From Triops longicaudatus (taxonomy: Eukaryota; Arthropoda; Branchiopoda; Notostraca; Triopsidae), in assembly GCA_022885665.1 (NCBI GenBank), contig JAGQDJ010000077.1, positions 868,001-932,000 of the forward strand: a stretch of 64,000 bases of DNA. The letters run 5' to 3'. The notes beneath the pieces were generated by a model. That model worked only from the letters and a program-made list of their open reading frames with translations, was not told the DNA's origin and did not search any database. The translations under genes were made by a program, and so were the position numbers. This document shows, piece by piece, positions 34,601 through 46,300 of the stretch; the first letter of the stretch is position 1; each line of letters starts with the position of its first letter.

Positions 34601-37523
34601 GCACCGTACAACGGCACGGTTTTCTTCCGTTGTGAAGAGAACGGAAAGTGGGCTGAAAGTGGACCAAACACTAGGTAAAATATGCAACAACAATCCAGCT
34701 ATTCCATTGGAGAACAAAAAAGACTGGCGTCTTGAATGACAGGGACTGTGAACTCACGAAGACCAATGGAACACCGAAACAGTGTCCGGCAAATTGCCTG
34801 AGCAATTTTCCCAATTATTGTTGGAACGTCTCTGATCCCGGTATTGCTACGAAACCCTGTCCATCCGGAAAACTTGGCACCGCGCAATGGTTTTGTGGCA
34901 CTGACGGAAACTGGGCAACCGATCTACCAGACATGAGGTTCACTTTCATTTACTTTTGAAGGCACTTCTGTATTCATAGAAGATTTCTCATACGAATATC
35001 GACTACAGTAATTGCAAAAGTAACGTGACGTACTTTAACGACGCCACTAAGGCCTTAAACTCGGACGCTATGCCACCAACAGATGTCGTGGACAATCTGT
35101 ACCGTAATCTGACAAATATTACATTAGTGGGAGGAGACATAAGCTCCATAAGCAGCGTTTCGCGATTGGCGTTGGAAAAAGAGCGAGCTCTGCTAAGCGC
35201 TTCAACGAACGAAACGAAAAATTTCACTATAGCTCTGTGTAATTTGACGAGTTTGCTGTTATCAGATGAACGAGTTTGGTGGTCTATACCGCTTGAAAAA
35301 CGAAGACGAGAATTTGAAAGCGTAATGACCAACACGGCAGATTCAGCTGATTTGGTTTCGCTATACCTTTTCAACGAAACTTTCCAAGTTACCACTTCTA
35401 ACTTAAGTAAGTATTCAGCAAACTACCTTAACTACTTTAACTTCCCAAATACATGTGCAACGCAAATTTTACCAAAGTTACGGTTTGATCTATGTTAAAC
35501 ACTCTTTCGTTCGATCTGCAGTATTACGGGCTGAAAATCGAGTGGATGGATACTTTGGCGTGAAAAATTACAATTTTACTTACAACGGAGTTGACATTCA
35601 ACTTCCAGAAAACTTCGAAGAATACGACAAAAGTAACGTTACGCGTCTAGCGTTGTATATATTATCTTCAGCGGCTCGCATCCTAAGTGGCGATCAGAAT
35701 AAGTTAATTCAGTTTCAAAATGTTTCCCATGTTGGTTACTACTCTGATTTCTCAGGAATTACATCGTACAGTTACCTGTAACATTGCTATCCACGCCAGT
35801 GCTCGGCGTTGCGATAGGTGGCCAGGCAACAGTCTTCCAGAACGGAACGTTTATTTCTTTGCGTTTTCCTATCCAGAAACATTCGTCTGCTTACACAACT
35901 GAGCCGAAGTGTGAGTTCTTCGACTGGAATACAAAGATCTGGTCAGACGAAGGCTGCTGGTTGCGTAGCAAGAGTGATCCCAATAGTTTCGTTTGTGAAT
36001 GTGACCACCTTACGGACTTTGCCATTTTAATGGACATTACTGGCCTGCGTATCGAAAAAGTAATGTCTCTCAATGTATCAATAGTTGAAAATTAGACGAC
36101 GCATATTACTGCTATTGGTATTTTATTTTTACTTGTTATAGGCATGGCTCGACAGCGTAACAGTGATTGGTTGTAGCGCATCCGTGGTTTCGTTACTTCT
36201 CTCGATGTGTATCTACCACTCTTTAAAAGCTCGCAACACGCGATACCGCATTAACATGAACATCTTCATAAACATGCTTGTCGCTGAAATTTTGTTTTTA
36301 TCCGGCAACGCAGCGACCGCAAGTGCATCATTTTGCGCATGTATAGCTGCAGCCATGCAATTCTTTTTCCTCGCTATGTTTATGTGGATGTCGTTGGGTG
36401 CCTTTCACTTATACGAACAAATTACGCGGGTAATGCTGTAATTTGCTAACATATTCACATACCTAATGAATCTTTGAAAGGTCTTCCATCATTCAATAAA
36501 GATGTTATATTTCTACTTTTTCGGTTACGGCGTTCCATTAGCCATCGTTACCATAACGTTGGCTGTTAACCAAGGCAAAGACTATGGCACAGAAAGCTTG
36601 TAAGGAAAATTTAGCAACGGAATTTTTACAATGATTAAACATTTTTGTTATCAGCTGCTGGCTCGACACGACTGCGTCTTCCGAAATCATCTGGTCTTTC
36701 GCGGGTCCCGTGGCAGCAACCGTTTTGGTATGCGTATAAATTTTCTTTAACTTTCATCTTAAGTAATCATGGGTTCGGTTAGTGGAATGCTTCTGTAGTA
36801 GTATTTGCTGTTTACCGCGTTTTGAACGCTCAAAACGTTGGAGCGCAGAAAGCTCCACCTTCCAACTGGACTTGGGTTACTGGCTCGTTGTCTTTATCTG
36901 TCTTGTTCGGTGTTACTTGGATGTTCGGTTTCTTTTACGTCGGCGAGAGTAAGGCTCCAAAACTGTGTCATTTAACTCAAAACATTAAATGAGAATTTTT
37001 ACATTCTAGGCACGATATTTATGGTGTATATCTTTACGATTGTAAACTCTTTTCAAGGTCTGTTTGTTTTCCTTTTTGAATGCATCATAAACCCACAAGT
37101 TAAGAATGAATGGCTTCAAGCATTAGCTGATTTTAAGGTACTGTGTTCAGATTCACTTAAGAAAAGCTCTGTTTTAAAGCTTTGATTCAACATATTTACT
37201 TTGATTTTCCAGAAACGGATAACGGCGCCGCTTCGGGAAAGTTGGCTCAGCTCGTCGAATTGGGCATCCCGGAAGACAGAAACTTCTATAGATACTTTTG
37301 ATTTAAATGTCAAACTGAATAAGTTTAGCAGACTCGTCAGTTTCCAGGTATTTCCACTTGACAAATTTCTCCTAGCTTGTCCTAATATTTTGTTTAGACG
37401 GTTCGAAGACTGGGAGTCAGGCTTTGGAATACACAACTCTCCTTTACGAGGAATTCAATCGAACAGTTAGCTAAATCTGACAGCATTGAATCGAACACAA
37501 TTTCTGAGAAAGTTACACCATAG
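31700..37523 (+). CDS. Adhesion GPCR with EGF-like, C-type-lectin-like, mucin, four HormR-like, GAIN/GPS and 7TM regions
   Basis: Twenty exons between 31700 and 37523 read in phase to about 1264 residues. In order: signal peptide (MNQLVFFIVIGATFT); an EGF-like Cys cluster (about 20-85); a partial C-type-lectin-like domain (GSCFQLTPILTAEEARQWCW, EEGGEL; about 170-268); a Thr/Ser mucin segment (about 270-350); four tandem hormone-receptor-type (HormR) modules (about 352-438, 438-498, 498-560, 560-625), the best matching PCPSGKLGTAQWFCGTDGNW; a GAIN domain (about 625-905); a GPS with CWL...CECDHLTDFA, where HL/T is the expected self-cleavage site; seven helices (about 921-1170) ending NSFQGLFVFLFECIINPQ; and a C-tail of about 95 residues. 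Two choices are less certain: the donor of exon 2 (GTTTGC at 32007) and the donor of the mucin exon (33413 or 33458). The layout says surface receptor with adhesive ectodomain and autoproteolysis; ligand and subfamily are unknown. Confidence 0.85.
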
Positions 37524-37763
37524 TCTATCATCAGTCGGTGTTTGTAGTGTTCGAGGATAAAAGCAGATACCGTTTTGCTGCGTCTAAGTTTTCAACATAA
37601 AGAAATACGCAGTAGATTCTTCGCTGGATGCACAGGATTCAAAACAATTTCATGTTATTTCATTATGAAAACCTTCAACCTTCATTATGAAGGCAGGAAG
37701 TTAGTAACGCATGTGATTTGATATAAATGTATAGAATTCTCTTATCTAAATGTCCAAATAAAA

Positions 37764-40021
37764 CTAAGCGTCCTTCTTAATTAATGAAACGATTTCTTTG
37801 AGTACTTCTCGTCGCAAGACTTTCCCGCTTTCGTTGCTAGGGATTTTTTCCACAATAAAAACTCCGCCGCGTAATTTTTCTTCTTCGTTAACTCGTTCTA
37901 CGAATTAAAAAAAGAAACTGCGAGACTGATTATGGATGTTGAAATATTTTACCGTCTACATATTCCTTAAGCTCGTCAAGAGGCATGACAGCTCCTCGTT
38001 TTAGAACTACAGCTGCCGCGGGACGTTCTCCGTCAACTGGATGAGGAAGACCAATCACGCACACGTCTTGAACTACATCAAGTGTTCTGAACACGTTTTC
38101 AAGTTTTAATGGGGGTACCTGTCGCAAATGAAAACATTAGAAAAACTAATAAAGGTTTCACGATCAAATGTTACGTGTTCATTTCTATAAATTATGAGTT
38201 CCTTTATGCGTGCTGTGACGAACACCTGCCCAGTTTCATCAAAATAGCCTTCATCTCCAGTGTGGGCCCAACCATCTCGAATAAAATCAGCCGTAGCCTA
38301 AGGTATTCGAAACGAGGTAAGACTAAATTGACGCGAAATATCGAGCAGAGTTCACCTCCGGATGATTTAAGTAGCCTTTCATCATGCAAGCCGTCCGCAC
38401 GTATATTTCTCCTTTTTGCGACGGTCCAAGTCGCTTTCCTGTATTTGGATCCAATACCTACAACTCATCTCAGAATTGCTATTTTCATATCACTATTGCG
38501 TAAAAGAATACTTTAACCGATGTTCCGGGGCAAAGCCAACCCGAGCTGCACACTTTTCTCTCTGTAAAGTAAAATGTTAACCATTTTCTCTATTTCGAAA
38601 AAAAAAGACTTACCATAAGCGTGATAATTTTCGGGTTCCAAAGTTCTTGACGATATCATAAAAACTTCTGTCATACCGTACATAGCTGCGAATGTTTTTA
38701 AGTTCGGAAAAACCTCAAACATACGGACTTCGTCTTGTGCATTCCAAGTTGAGCCTCCTGACGTCGCACACTCAACGCTGGATACGTCGTGCTTTTGTAC
38801 AATCGGATTTCGAGCGAAGAAGGTCAAATGAACCGGAAATGCCATAATGGACTTTGCCTATTGAAGCACATGCAAGAAAGTTTAGCGTTTCGATAAATAT
38901 CTCCCCAAATTGCAAAACCTTCATCCCTTCGATAGATTTTAAGTATTCTAGTTCGGAGTATTCCGACAGGGTAACAGACTCCTCGCCACACGTCATCCAC
39001 GCGAAAGATCCGATACAACCCACAATATTGACCATTCCATTCGCAAACACATACGGTCCCCTCTTTGTTATACCGTATCTAACAATACTGCTGTTGAATC
39101 CTAATCCAAAAATCGATCAGAAGTATACTCTCGAAAAACTGATGTCATAGCCACCATGGTCTTTTGGGTATGCATAATCCCTTTGGACAGCCCAGAAGTA
39201 CCGCTAGAGTTGGGTACCCATATAACCGTATCCAAATCGACTTCTGTATGTCCATTTCTGTCGTCTTGATTCGCTTCTGCATTCACGTCTGATTCTGAGG
39301 TAATGATTTCAGTGAATGATACACATCCGTCTTCATTGCCATCAAGTAGCCAAACTTCACGAAACGGTGACAAGGACGAACCAGCTTTTAATGCTGTTTG
39401 AGTTCTCGGCTTGTCGCAACATATATACTGAGCTCTTGTGTCTAAACATTTTGCGGCTACTTCGCCTGAAAATGAAATAAAAACACATAGAATAAAAACT
39501 AAATGGAACATAAATATAAGATTTTGAGTTCTCAAGTATAAAAAAAATGTGCTGCTGTGAAAGATTTCGGAAATCGACTAATCCATACTTTAGGCCTTCT
39601 TTCGAGGCCTGGTATGCATCACTTACTTGCAGATGCAGTGAACGAACATGTCGCTACCAATCCACCGCATCGCCAAACGGCAAGGAACAACAAAGGAAGT
39701 TCGACATGATTGGCTGCAAATACGCAAACGGCATCACCAGCCCGAAATCCTCTCTTTCTAAGCCCAGCTGATAGACGAGCAACGGAAGGGATGATGTCCG
39801 CGTACATCACACATTTCCCTGTGGTCCAATCCCTCTATGCGTTGTCACATGTAGTGCTTCTTCGTTCATTAGTTGAGGTCGTAACTTACCATATATACAG
39901 CATCTTTTGCCAAAGTTGGGAGAATTTGTTGCACACTCTGGAGAATATATTCGTCATAAGGAGTATGCGGAAAATCAGGCAATGGAAGGTCCGAAGTTAA
40001 GACGTTATCCTTAAGTACCAT
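37764..40021 (-). CDS. 4-coumarate-CoA-ligase-like acyl-CoA synthetase (ANL superfamily)
   Basis: Ten exons, 40021-39890, 39834-39627, 39465-39129, 39078-38919, 38857-38614, 38561-38518, 38457-38356, 38297-38175, 38118-37953 and 37897-37764, join in phase to 549 residues, the usual size. Eight of the nine introns are 50-61 nt. Adenylation motifs appear in order: the P-loop SSGTSGLSKG (about residue 205), AMYGMTEV, GWAHTGDEGYFDE, the hinge VTARIKELIIY, and the C-terminal SGKVLRRE carrying the catalytic Lys. The enzyme activates a carboxylic acid with ATP and loads it onto CoA. The canonical motif after the hinge, K-G-x-Q-x-x-P, is here RNEHVPP, so the binding loop has changed. The C-terminus (KKDA) is not a peroxisomal SKL-type signal. 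The substrate is unknown. It sits upstream of the acyl-chain-unrelated SOUL gene in the same orientation, with no sign of an operon. Confidence 0.85.
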
Positions 40022-41003
40022 TTTCAGCCCGTGATCACTTACTAATTAATTAAGGAACGAAATTGTAACCCGAATGTTGGACTTCCAAAATTGGCTGTTC
40101 ACTTGTACCCAAGATTTATAAGCACTCGAGGTGGACCATTGAAACGATTGTAGAATCGTTGTTCCAACGAAATCATATCTGTGACTCAGATCTAGTTCAA
40201 ACAACTTGCAGTCTTTCCGCATATTTCCTAGCTTAGTTCTCGGTAAGCATATGAAAACTATATCGAATACCCGTCTCTACTTTCGTTTTGGCAGTCTTGC
40301 ACAATTCTGATGAATTGGATATTTCTAAAGAAACACACGACATTAGTAGGGTCGTAAACTTTCCTTCGCGACATTTTTGCTAGGCACCAAAAATGGAACC
40401 ATAGGAGACAGTCAGCAGACTTGAAAGAGTCGCTTATCGAGCATTTCTTCAGGTATTGTCTGTAAGTTCTACAAACAGTCGTACAAACTTCAATAATATT
40501 TAGAGTGCTTGACGTATGACAAACGTTCTAAATGACTTACATCAAGACAACGATATGTTACGCAGACGCATGGAGACTTCGTGCATGGATGTCTGTTTAT
40601 GACAATGCGATAAATGCCACATGTCCATATTTTGAGAGCCATCAGCGCCATTGAACCTTAGGCGGCGCCTGCGACACAAGTTTGACACAGAGAACCGGAT
40701 CTTCAGTGTCTCAACAACATCATTCGTTCCTGTAGATGCCTCATCGATGTCTTATTAAGAAATTACCTTATTAAAGGAATGTGAACAGGAAAGATGCTGG
40801 AACTTGTGTCCATATTCCCGTTCTTTTACTTCAGAATAAAACCGACTTCTCTTTTGTTTCATGTCTTTTTTAACAAGCGTGAAATAAATAGTAACAGACA
40901 AGATAATACACGTGAGAGACCGAAAACACTGATTTTTTTTTAACTCTCATTAATCATCACTGAAATGAGTCATCATGAGTTTGGGCTTTCATGGAGTCCG
41001 ACT
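40022..41003. other. Intergenic DNA between the SOUL and acyl-CoA ligase genes
   Basis: Contains the SOUL 3' flank and the ligase promoter region. No coding pattern, TATA box or RNA gene was recognised. Confidence 0.5.
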
Positions 41004-42011
41004 TTATGCTCTCTTCACGTACCAAACTTCATTGCGTCGGTTGAATATTTTCATAGGAGCATCGTAGCCACTGCGGTAATACGCACTGTAGTCTACGTTC
41101 TTTTCTTCGTTCTTTTCCAACAAAGCCTTCAAGGCTGTTGCTTCAGCCTCCCATGCGGATTCACTCCACATAAAACCGCTCACCTTCCTGTAACCATAAA
41201 ACCACGTTAAATCAATCACTCCATAAACCTATTTCTTCTTTCGTCTATAAACGTCGCACTTTACCTGGTCAAGATGGTCGTTTGTTCACGGTCTTGGAAA
41301 TATACTGTGCTTGAAATGGGTTTAGGCGGATCAGCTTGGAATTTCTCAGGAATGTAAAAGCACATATCGTACATGGTTTCGTTGCCGTTCTTCTGAACGT
41401 ACGTCGTAACAGGGACAGTCATGGCAATTTGGGTCTCTGTAACAAATTTTCATCATGAGATGGTGCCTCACGCTTTTCAATAGAATACGGTTTACTGTTT
41501 TCATTTGCTCCAGAGATGTAACGGAAAAGTTCCATAAACATGGCGCGAGAGGGGATTTCCTTAGCGGATTCCGACGTGCAAACATACTTAGTGGCGACGT
41601 ACGTACGCTCTTCATATTCTTCATTCTATAAAAAGGATAACGAATTAGCTTGGAATTGTTATAGAATTGCATTCAATTGAAGTTGAATATATGAACAAAA
41701 ACATAATAGAAATAGCTACGACAGCGAAGATAAAGAGTACAAAGTTATTACTACCGTGCCAAGATTTGACTTTTACGAAATCACAAAGGCGAACGCTAAC
41801 GCCGAGTAAAGAAGGATAAAAAAAAAAGACATGCTAAATTGATAAAATCAAGTGTGCTACTTACCGCACCGGTCTTGGACACAGCGTATTTGGGCGACTC
41901 AAATTCAGGTCCGGTAATGAACCCTAAACTGTTACTCAAATATCCAAATAATTGCGCTTGGCTCTGGGCACAAACGGCCATGATTACCACGAAAACCAGC
42001 AGCCGTGTCAT
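41004..42011 (-). CDS. Secreted SOUL/HEBP-family haem-binding protein
   Basis: Four exons, 42011-41865, 41625-41496, 41436-41265 and 41187-41004, read in phase to 210 residues. The start ATG opens a clear signal peptide (MTRLLVFVVIMAVCAQSQAQ), so the product is predicted to be exported, unlike the cytosolic vertebrate HEBP1. SOUL-domain hallmarks follow: a YEERTYVATKYVCTSES strand near the start, FMELFRYISGANEN, MTVPVTTYV, FYIPEKFQADPPKP, VYFQDREQTTILTR and the C-terminal YSAYYRSGYDAP with NEVWYVKR. The family binds tetrapyrroles such as haem in a hydrophobic groove. A secreted form could scavenge or carry haem in gut or body fluid (inference). A 5' UTR intron and an upstream TATA box on the same strand are described separately. 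Confidence 0.85.
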
Positions 42012-42021
42012 TGTATGTTTT

Positions 42022-42660
42022 CTGTAAGATAAACAAGGAAGTGCAATATTACCTTTCTGGTCAATTGCTTGCCTCACTCTTTAGAGGCCAAGATATTGCT
42101 ACAAGGCTTAATTGGCCTCCTGCTCTAAATTCACGATATAGCCTATCCGATCGAGCCCAATTGTCGCAGATGTTCTTTATAGTACCACTGCTCTTCCTCC
42201 GGTTAAGAAAGACGTTCAACCGTTGCACATAACCTGGAAGAACCTGTTAAAAGCTTTCGGTTCGGTCACCGACCTGTTGCTGTCTCCTATGCAAACACTC
42301 GCCCTTGACAAAACTGAAATCATCATTCTCGAAAAACTGGCATAAGCCTGTTCGTTTTGGTGAAGGTCAAGCTACGGGACTACTGGGTTGTCACTCACCT
42401 TGACCGTGAAACTTTGACGCAGTCATGCCGTTACACAAATCATGACAGAAAAGTAAATTAAGTTTTAAAAAAAATATTAAAAAATATTAGAAAGAAACCT
42501 TGCCAGCTTTTCAAGTCGTTCTACATTTCTAGAATACTTTCAGGAGAATGTCACGACTCGGAGGCGTAAAAATACAAATGTTACTAGTAAAATGCTACGT
42601 GCTACAAAAGAAATACAACTCACTGTGGAGAACCTGAACAGATGAATGCACTGTGCTTAC
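42022..42660 (-). other. Probable 5' UTR intron of the SOUL gene
   Basis: On the minus strand a donor CTCGC-GTAAGC starts at 42660 and the acceptor TTATCTTACAG ends at 42022, ten bases before the ATG at 42011. The inferred non-coding first exon would run from about 42697 to 42661. Confidence 0.5.
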
Positions 42661-42722
42661 GCGAGATTGCTTTTCACGCAAGAAGGACGCAACAACTGAA
42701 GCTCCAGCAGAAACGTTCCGGC

Positions 42723-42729
42723 TTTTATA
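42723..42729 (-). promoter_or_regulatory. TATA box of the SOUL gene
   Basis: TATAAAA on the minus strand, about 30 bases before the inferred first non-coding exon (about 42697-42661). Confidence 0.45.
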
Positions 42730-43387
42730 ACCGTCCCGTGGCTGTAAACCGGGCGGAATTCCCCCAAATAAGGAACGGCTTGGACAGAGTGGGCGATCGG
42801 GTGCTGAGGAATACGTTCGGCCTTCTAGAAGCTCATCCAACTTTTCAAGGTGTAGGTTAGGGCCGTTAGCTCTTTTCTTCACACTAGCGTTCTGTTTTTG
42901 GCCTTCGGTAACCCAGTTCTTTCATCGTTTCTGTCGAAAACGGAACTTGACTTTCCGTAAGGCGCTGCGGGCTTTTCCAGCAACAAAAAGCAGTGAGTAG
43001 ACAAGACTGCAAGTGACCACAATGTGTATTGAGGCCAGGTTTCTCGATGTTCAGTCCCGAGGATTGACCCTTCAACCTGCCCTACTTGGCTAGCCATAGC
43101 GATTACATCATTACAAGCTAGACGAAAACGCGGAGAATAAATCCCTTATTCGACTAAGAATAAAAACATGGGAGGGGATACGCAACAAATTCGGCTTCCT
43201 TATATAACCCACACAGACAGAACAACACCTCTCCAGATTAAAACAAAGGGGGCGAAAATAATAACAAGAATAAAAAGAAGACACCCAAAAAACAGAAGAT
43301 AAAGAATACAACTTTTTTCACGAGGCTCAATGTTGGAGAAAATTACCAAAGAAAATTTCCGTGGCCCAATGTTGTTGGTAGAGCTCG

Positions 43388-46300
43388 TCACTTAGCAGGT
43401 GAAGATACGTGACGCGACCGTCGAGGAGGTGCCCGGTCTTCCGGTAACTCCGGTAAGGGTTCCAACGTTGCTATCGGTTCCAAATTATACAACTGAGCTT
43501 CGTTAAAGCCTTCGCTGACTTCCATAGCCAAAGAGACTGATAGCGCTTCTGGACTCAAGCCTGAGCCTCCTGAAGCTGAAGCTAACGAATTGGAGGATGG
43601 AGGAGAGCCGGGGGAGGCTGATAAAGTTTGGGGAGGAGATTCGCCTGCTAATAACGCACCCGCCGATCCCGAGTCTTGAACCGGGGCATTCGGCACACCA
43701 ATGCGTCTATCACGCCGTAACGCGCGATTCAATTTGTCCAGCCTTTGACGCAACTGTACCACTTTGGCTTCTAAGCTTCCGTTGATAGATTTCATACTAT
43801 CATATTTACTTTCAACTGCCTAAAATAACCAACCAATTCGTTAAAAATTAATTTACGCCATACAATACTGCCGAAAAAAAAAATAGTGAACTAGCGACGA
43901 AAAAAATAGTGAACTCGCGACGAAAAAATAGGCACAATAAGAAACGAAAGTTATAGGAAAGCAAATTTATACAGTAGAACCTCGTATAAAAAAAAAACAG
44001 CGAATTTTTTCCCTGGTTCCGAAGGGTTCGTTATAGCAAGATTTTACTGTAGAAGGAAAAATTAACATACGGAAAGAAGAAAAATGGAACATTAGGGAAA
44101 TATATGAATAGCTGAAAATATTAATTTACTCGAATCATTTGCACGTATTCTTCGCGCAAATTTTTCATAGCCCGCTTCTGCTCCGCAACCACGCCTTCTC
44201 GTTTACCAGCTGCAGCCTCTAATTCTGCCAAACGGGCCGATAATGCCTCACCGTGCCGCTTTTCACGTTCCAACTGCTCTTTGTAGCCTAAAGTGACATT
44301 AACCAAAAGAAAAGCAAAGGTATTTTGTCAATAGAAAATTCACTCCATGTAGATCACAACAAGTGATTTAGAGAACGACGAATGCTGAATTTTTTACTTT
44401 TAAGCTGTTCACTAAAGGCAACCTCGAACGATTCTTGCTGAAATAGAGAAGAAGCTCTATAGGAATTTTGCTGCTGCAATCGTAACGCAGTTAAGGCTTC
44501 TCCCATAACTAAAAGTTGCCGACGCGTGGTCGTAAGTTGATCTTTGAGTGACGAAACATTGGCGACTTCAGTTTCCATGTTTTCCAGTTCAGCTTTCAAT
44601 GTAAACAATGCTCCTTGCAAAGCGAAAACTTGCTGCACAGAAAAGAAAGTCGTTATTATAATTAAAACGGCCTAAAATTACCACAACTACCTGTTGTAAG
44701 TTGTAAGTAATTTCCTTTTCTTCTTTAAGCTTTGTCTCCATTTCCGAATTGGCTTTCAGTGATTCGTTTAACTGATGAGTCGCATTTTTGGTCTTGGAAA
44801 AAAAAAACGCGCACATAATAAACATTAATAAATTTTGGCAAAATTCTTAAACTACACAAAAAATTACGTCCGTTACAAAACCCACTAGATAACGAACTCT
44901 CCTTACGCCATTTCAAACTCTTAAAATAAGAACGGTGAAATATTTTAAATACACAAAAATTTATGCCACTACTTTAATGTATTACGTAAAATAGTTATAT
45001 AGATATTCCCGCTAAATGTCTTTAAAACTACAAGGGATAACTCTAGGCCGCGAAAACACAAAGCATTATCGAAGTAAGTTATCTTTACTGTCCTCGTTTC
45101 TTAGTGTGTCAACTTATATATGTTACAAAAAAACGTCATAAGAAAGCGAACCTGTGTATCCAGCAGTCTAATCATAGCCAGCTTTTCGCCTTCCGCCTTC
45201 GCTCTAAATTTGCGGAGAAAATCGAGGTCCCTTTTCACCAACTCTTGATCTTGCTGGTTTTCCCGCAATTGTATTTGCTATTTCCCAAAAAAACGAAAAT
45301 ATTAATTTGCAAACCGGTTCAGGCAAAGTCTTGGAATGAGGTCTCACCAAGACATGAAGCTGCTCCTCCAAAGCACGCGTATTCTTCGCTTTTCCCAGCA
45401 ACCTCCTATTCCTTTCTGCATGGATGATCCTTCTCTGTCTTTCGTACTGCAGCTGGCTATGCAATAAGAGCACTTGTCCTCTCAGCAACTGAACCTCTTC
45501 TGTCTCCGACACTGCAACAAAATACAACCGTGTTATTAAAGTAAACAAAAATCGACAATTTCTGTAGACAAATTACACAGTTAAGTAAGTATCAATGATC
45601 TGAATATGTTACGGAAACACAGAAAAATGCGCAAATTATGTAACATTACTAAGTCTTTGCCAAATTCACTACTGTCATCTAGCGAAGCCAAGGAAACCGC
45701 TAATCCGCTATCAGACGCTAACTAAGCGTTAGTTTTTCACTACTAGCGAATTCAATTGGGAACCTGGTGCGCACTGAGCTTTTTAAACACAACAACTCAC
45801 TGTGTTTCAAAAAACAGGGAAAACCTCAAGATTTTTTAACACAGTGATTTGCTATTCGACAACAAAGAAAAAAACAAGGGAGAACACGGGGCAACCTCAG
45901 CGGACGGCTTCCATTGCTTCGATGTCTAATGGAGATTTTATACTTACTAGTACTTAGAGTTTACACTTAGCTAGGGGCGTAATTTCGCAAAAATAATCAT
46001 TTTTCCTTTACTTGTTTTTTTATGTCCTTTGCTGGTTTTCCATTCCAATGCTTGAGATTTATGAGTCTGGAAAGCCGTTTCGATGTACTTATCGAGCAAT
46101 TCGGCAGGCGAAGGGCTGGCGCTCGATTTCCGAACTTCGGTGTGGCTTTCTTTCCATAACTGGGAGGGTAGAACGGAGAAAAAGAGGTGTTCGTAGGGCG
46201 TAGAGGGACACGTTTCTTCGGTTTGCGTTGTAGAATCGCTCATGCTCACTGGTGCTACCATATTGAACGTGTTGTCCGCCATGGTGGTACCGGCACTGTC

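Noticed and set aside
35522..36059. Frameshift in the GAIN region of the adhesion GPCR
   Set aside because: A 50-nt intron with a GTTTCC donor (35722-35771) splices two open segments in phase, giving an intact GAIN/GPS.
36599..36948. Phase mismatch in helix 5 of the adhesion GPCR
   Set aside because: Choosing the earlier acceptor ending at 36782 keeps phase 0 and gives a complete helix.
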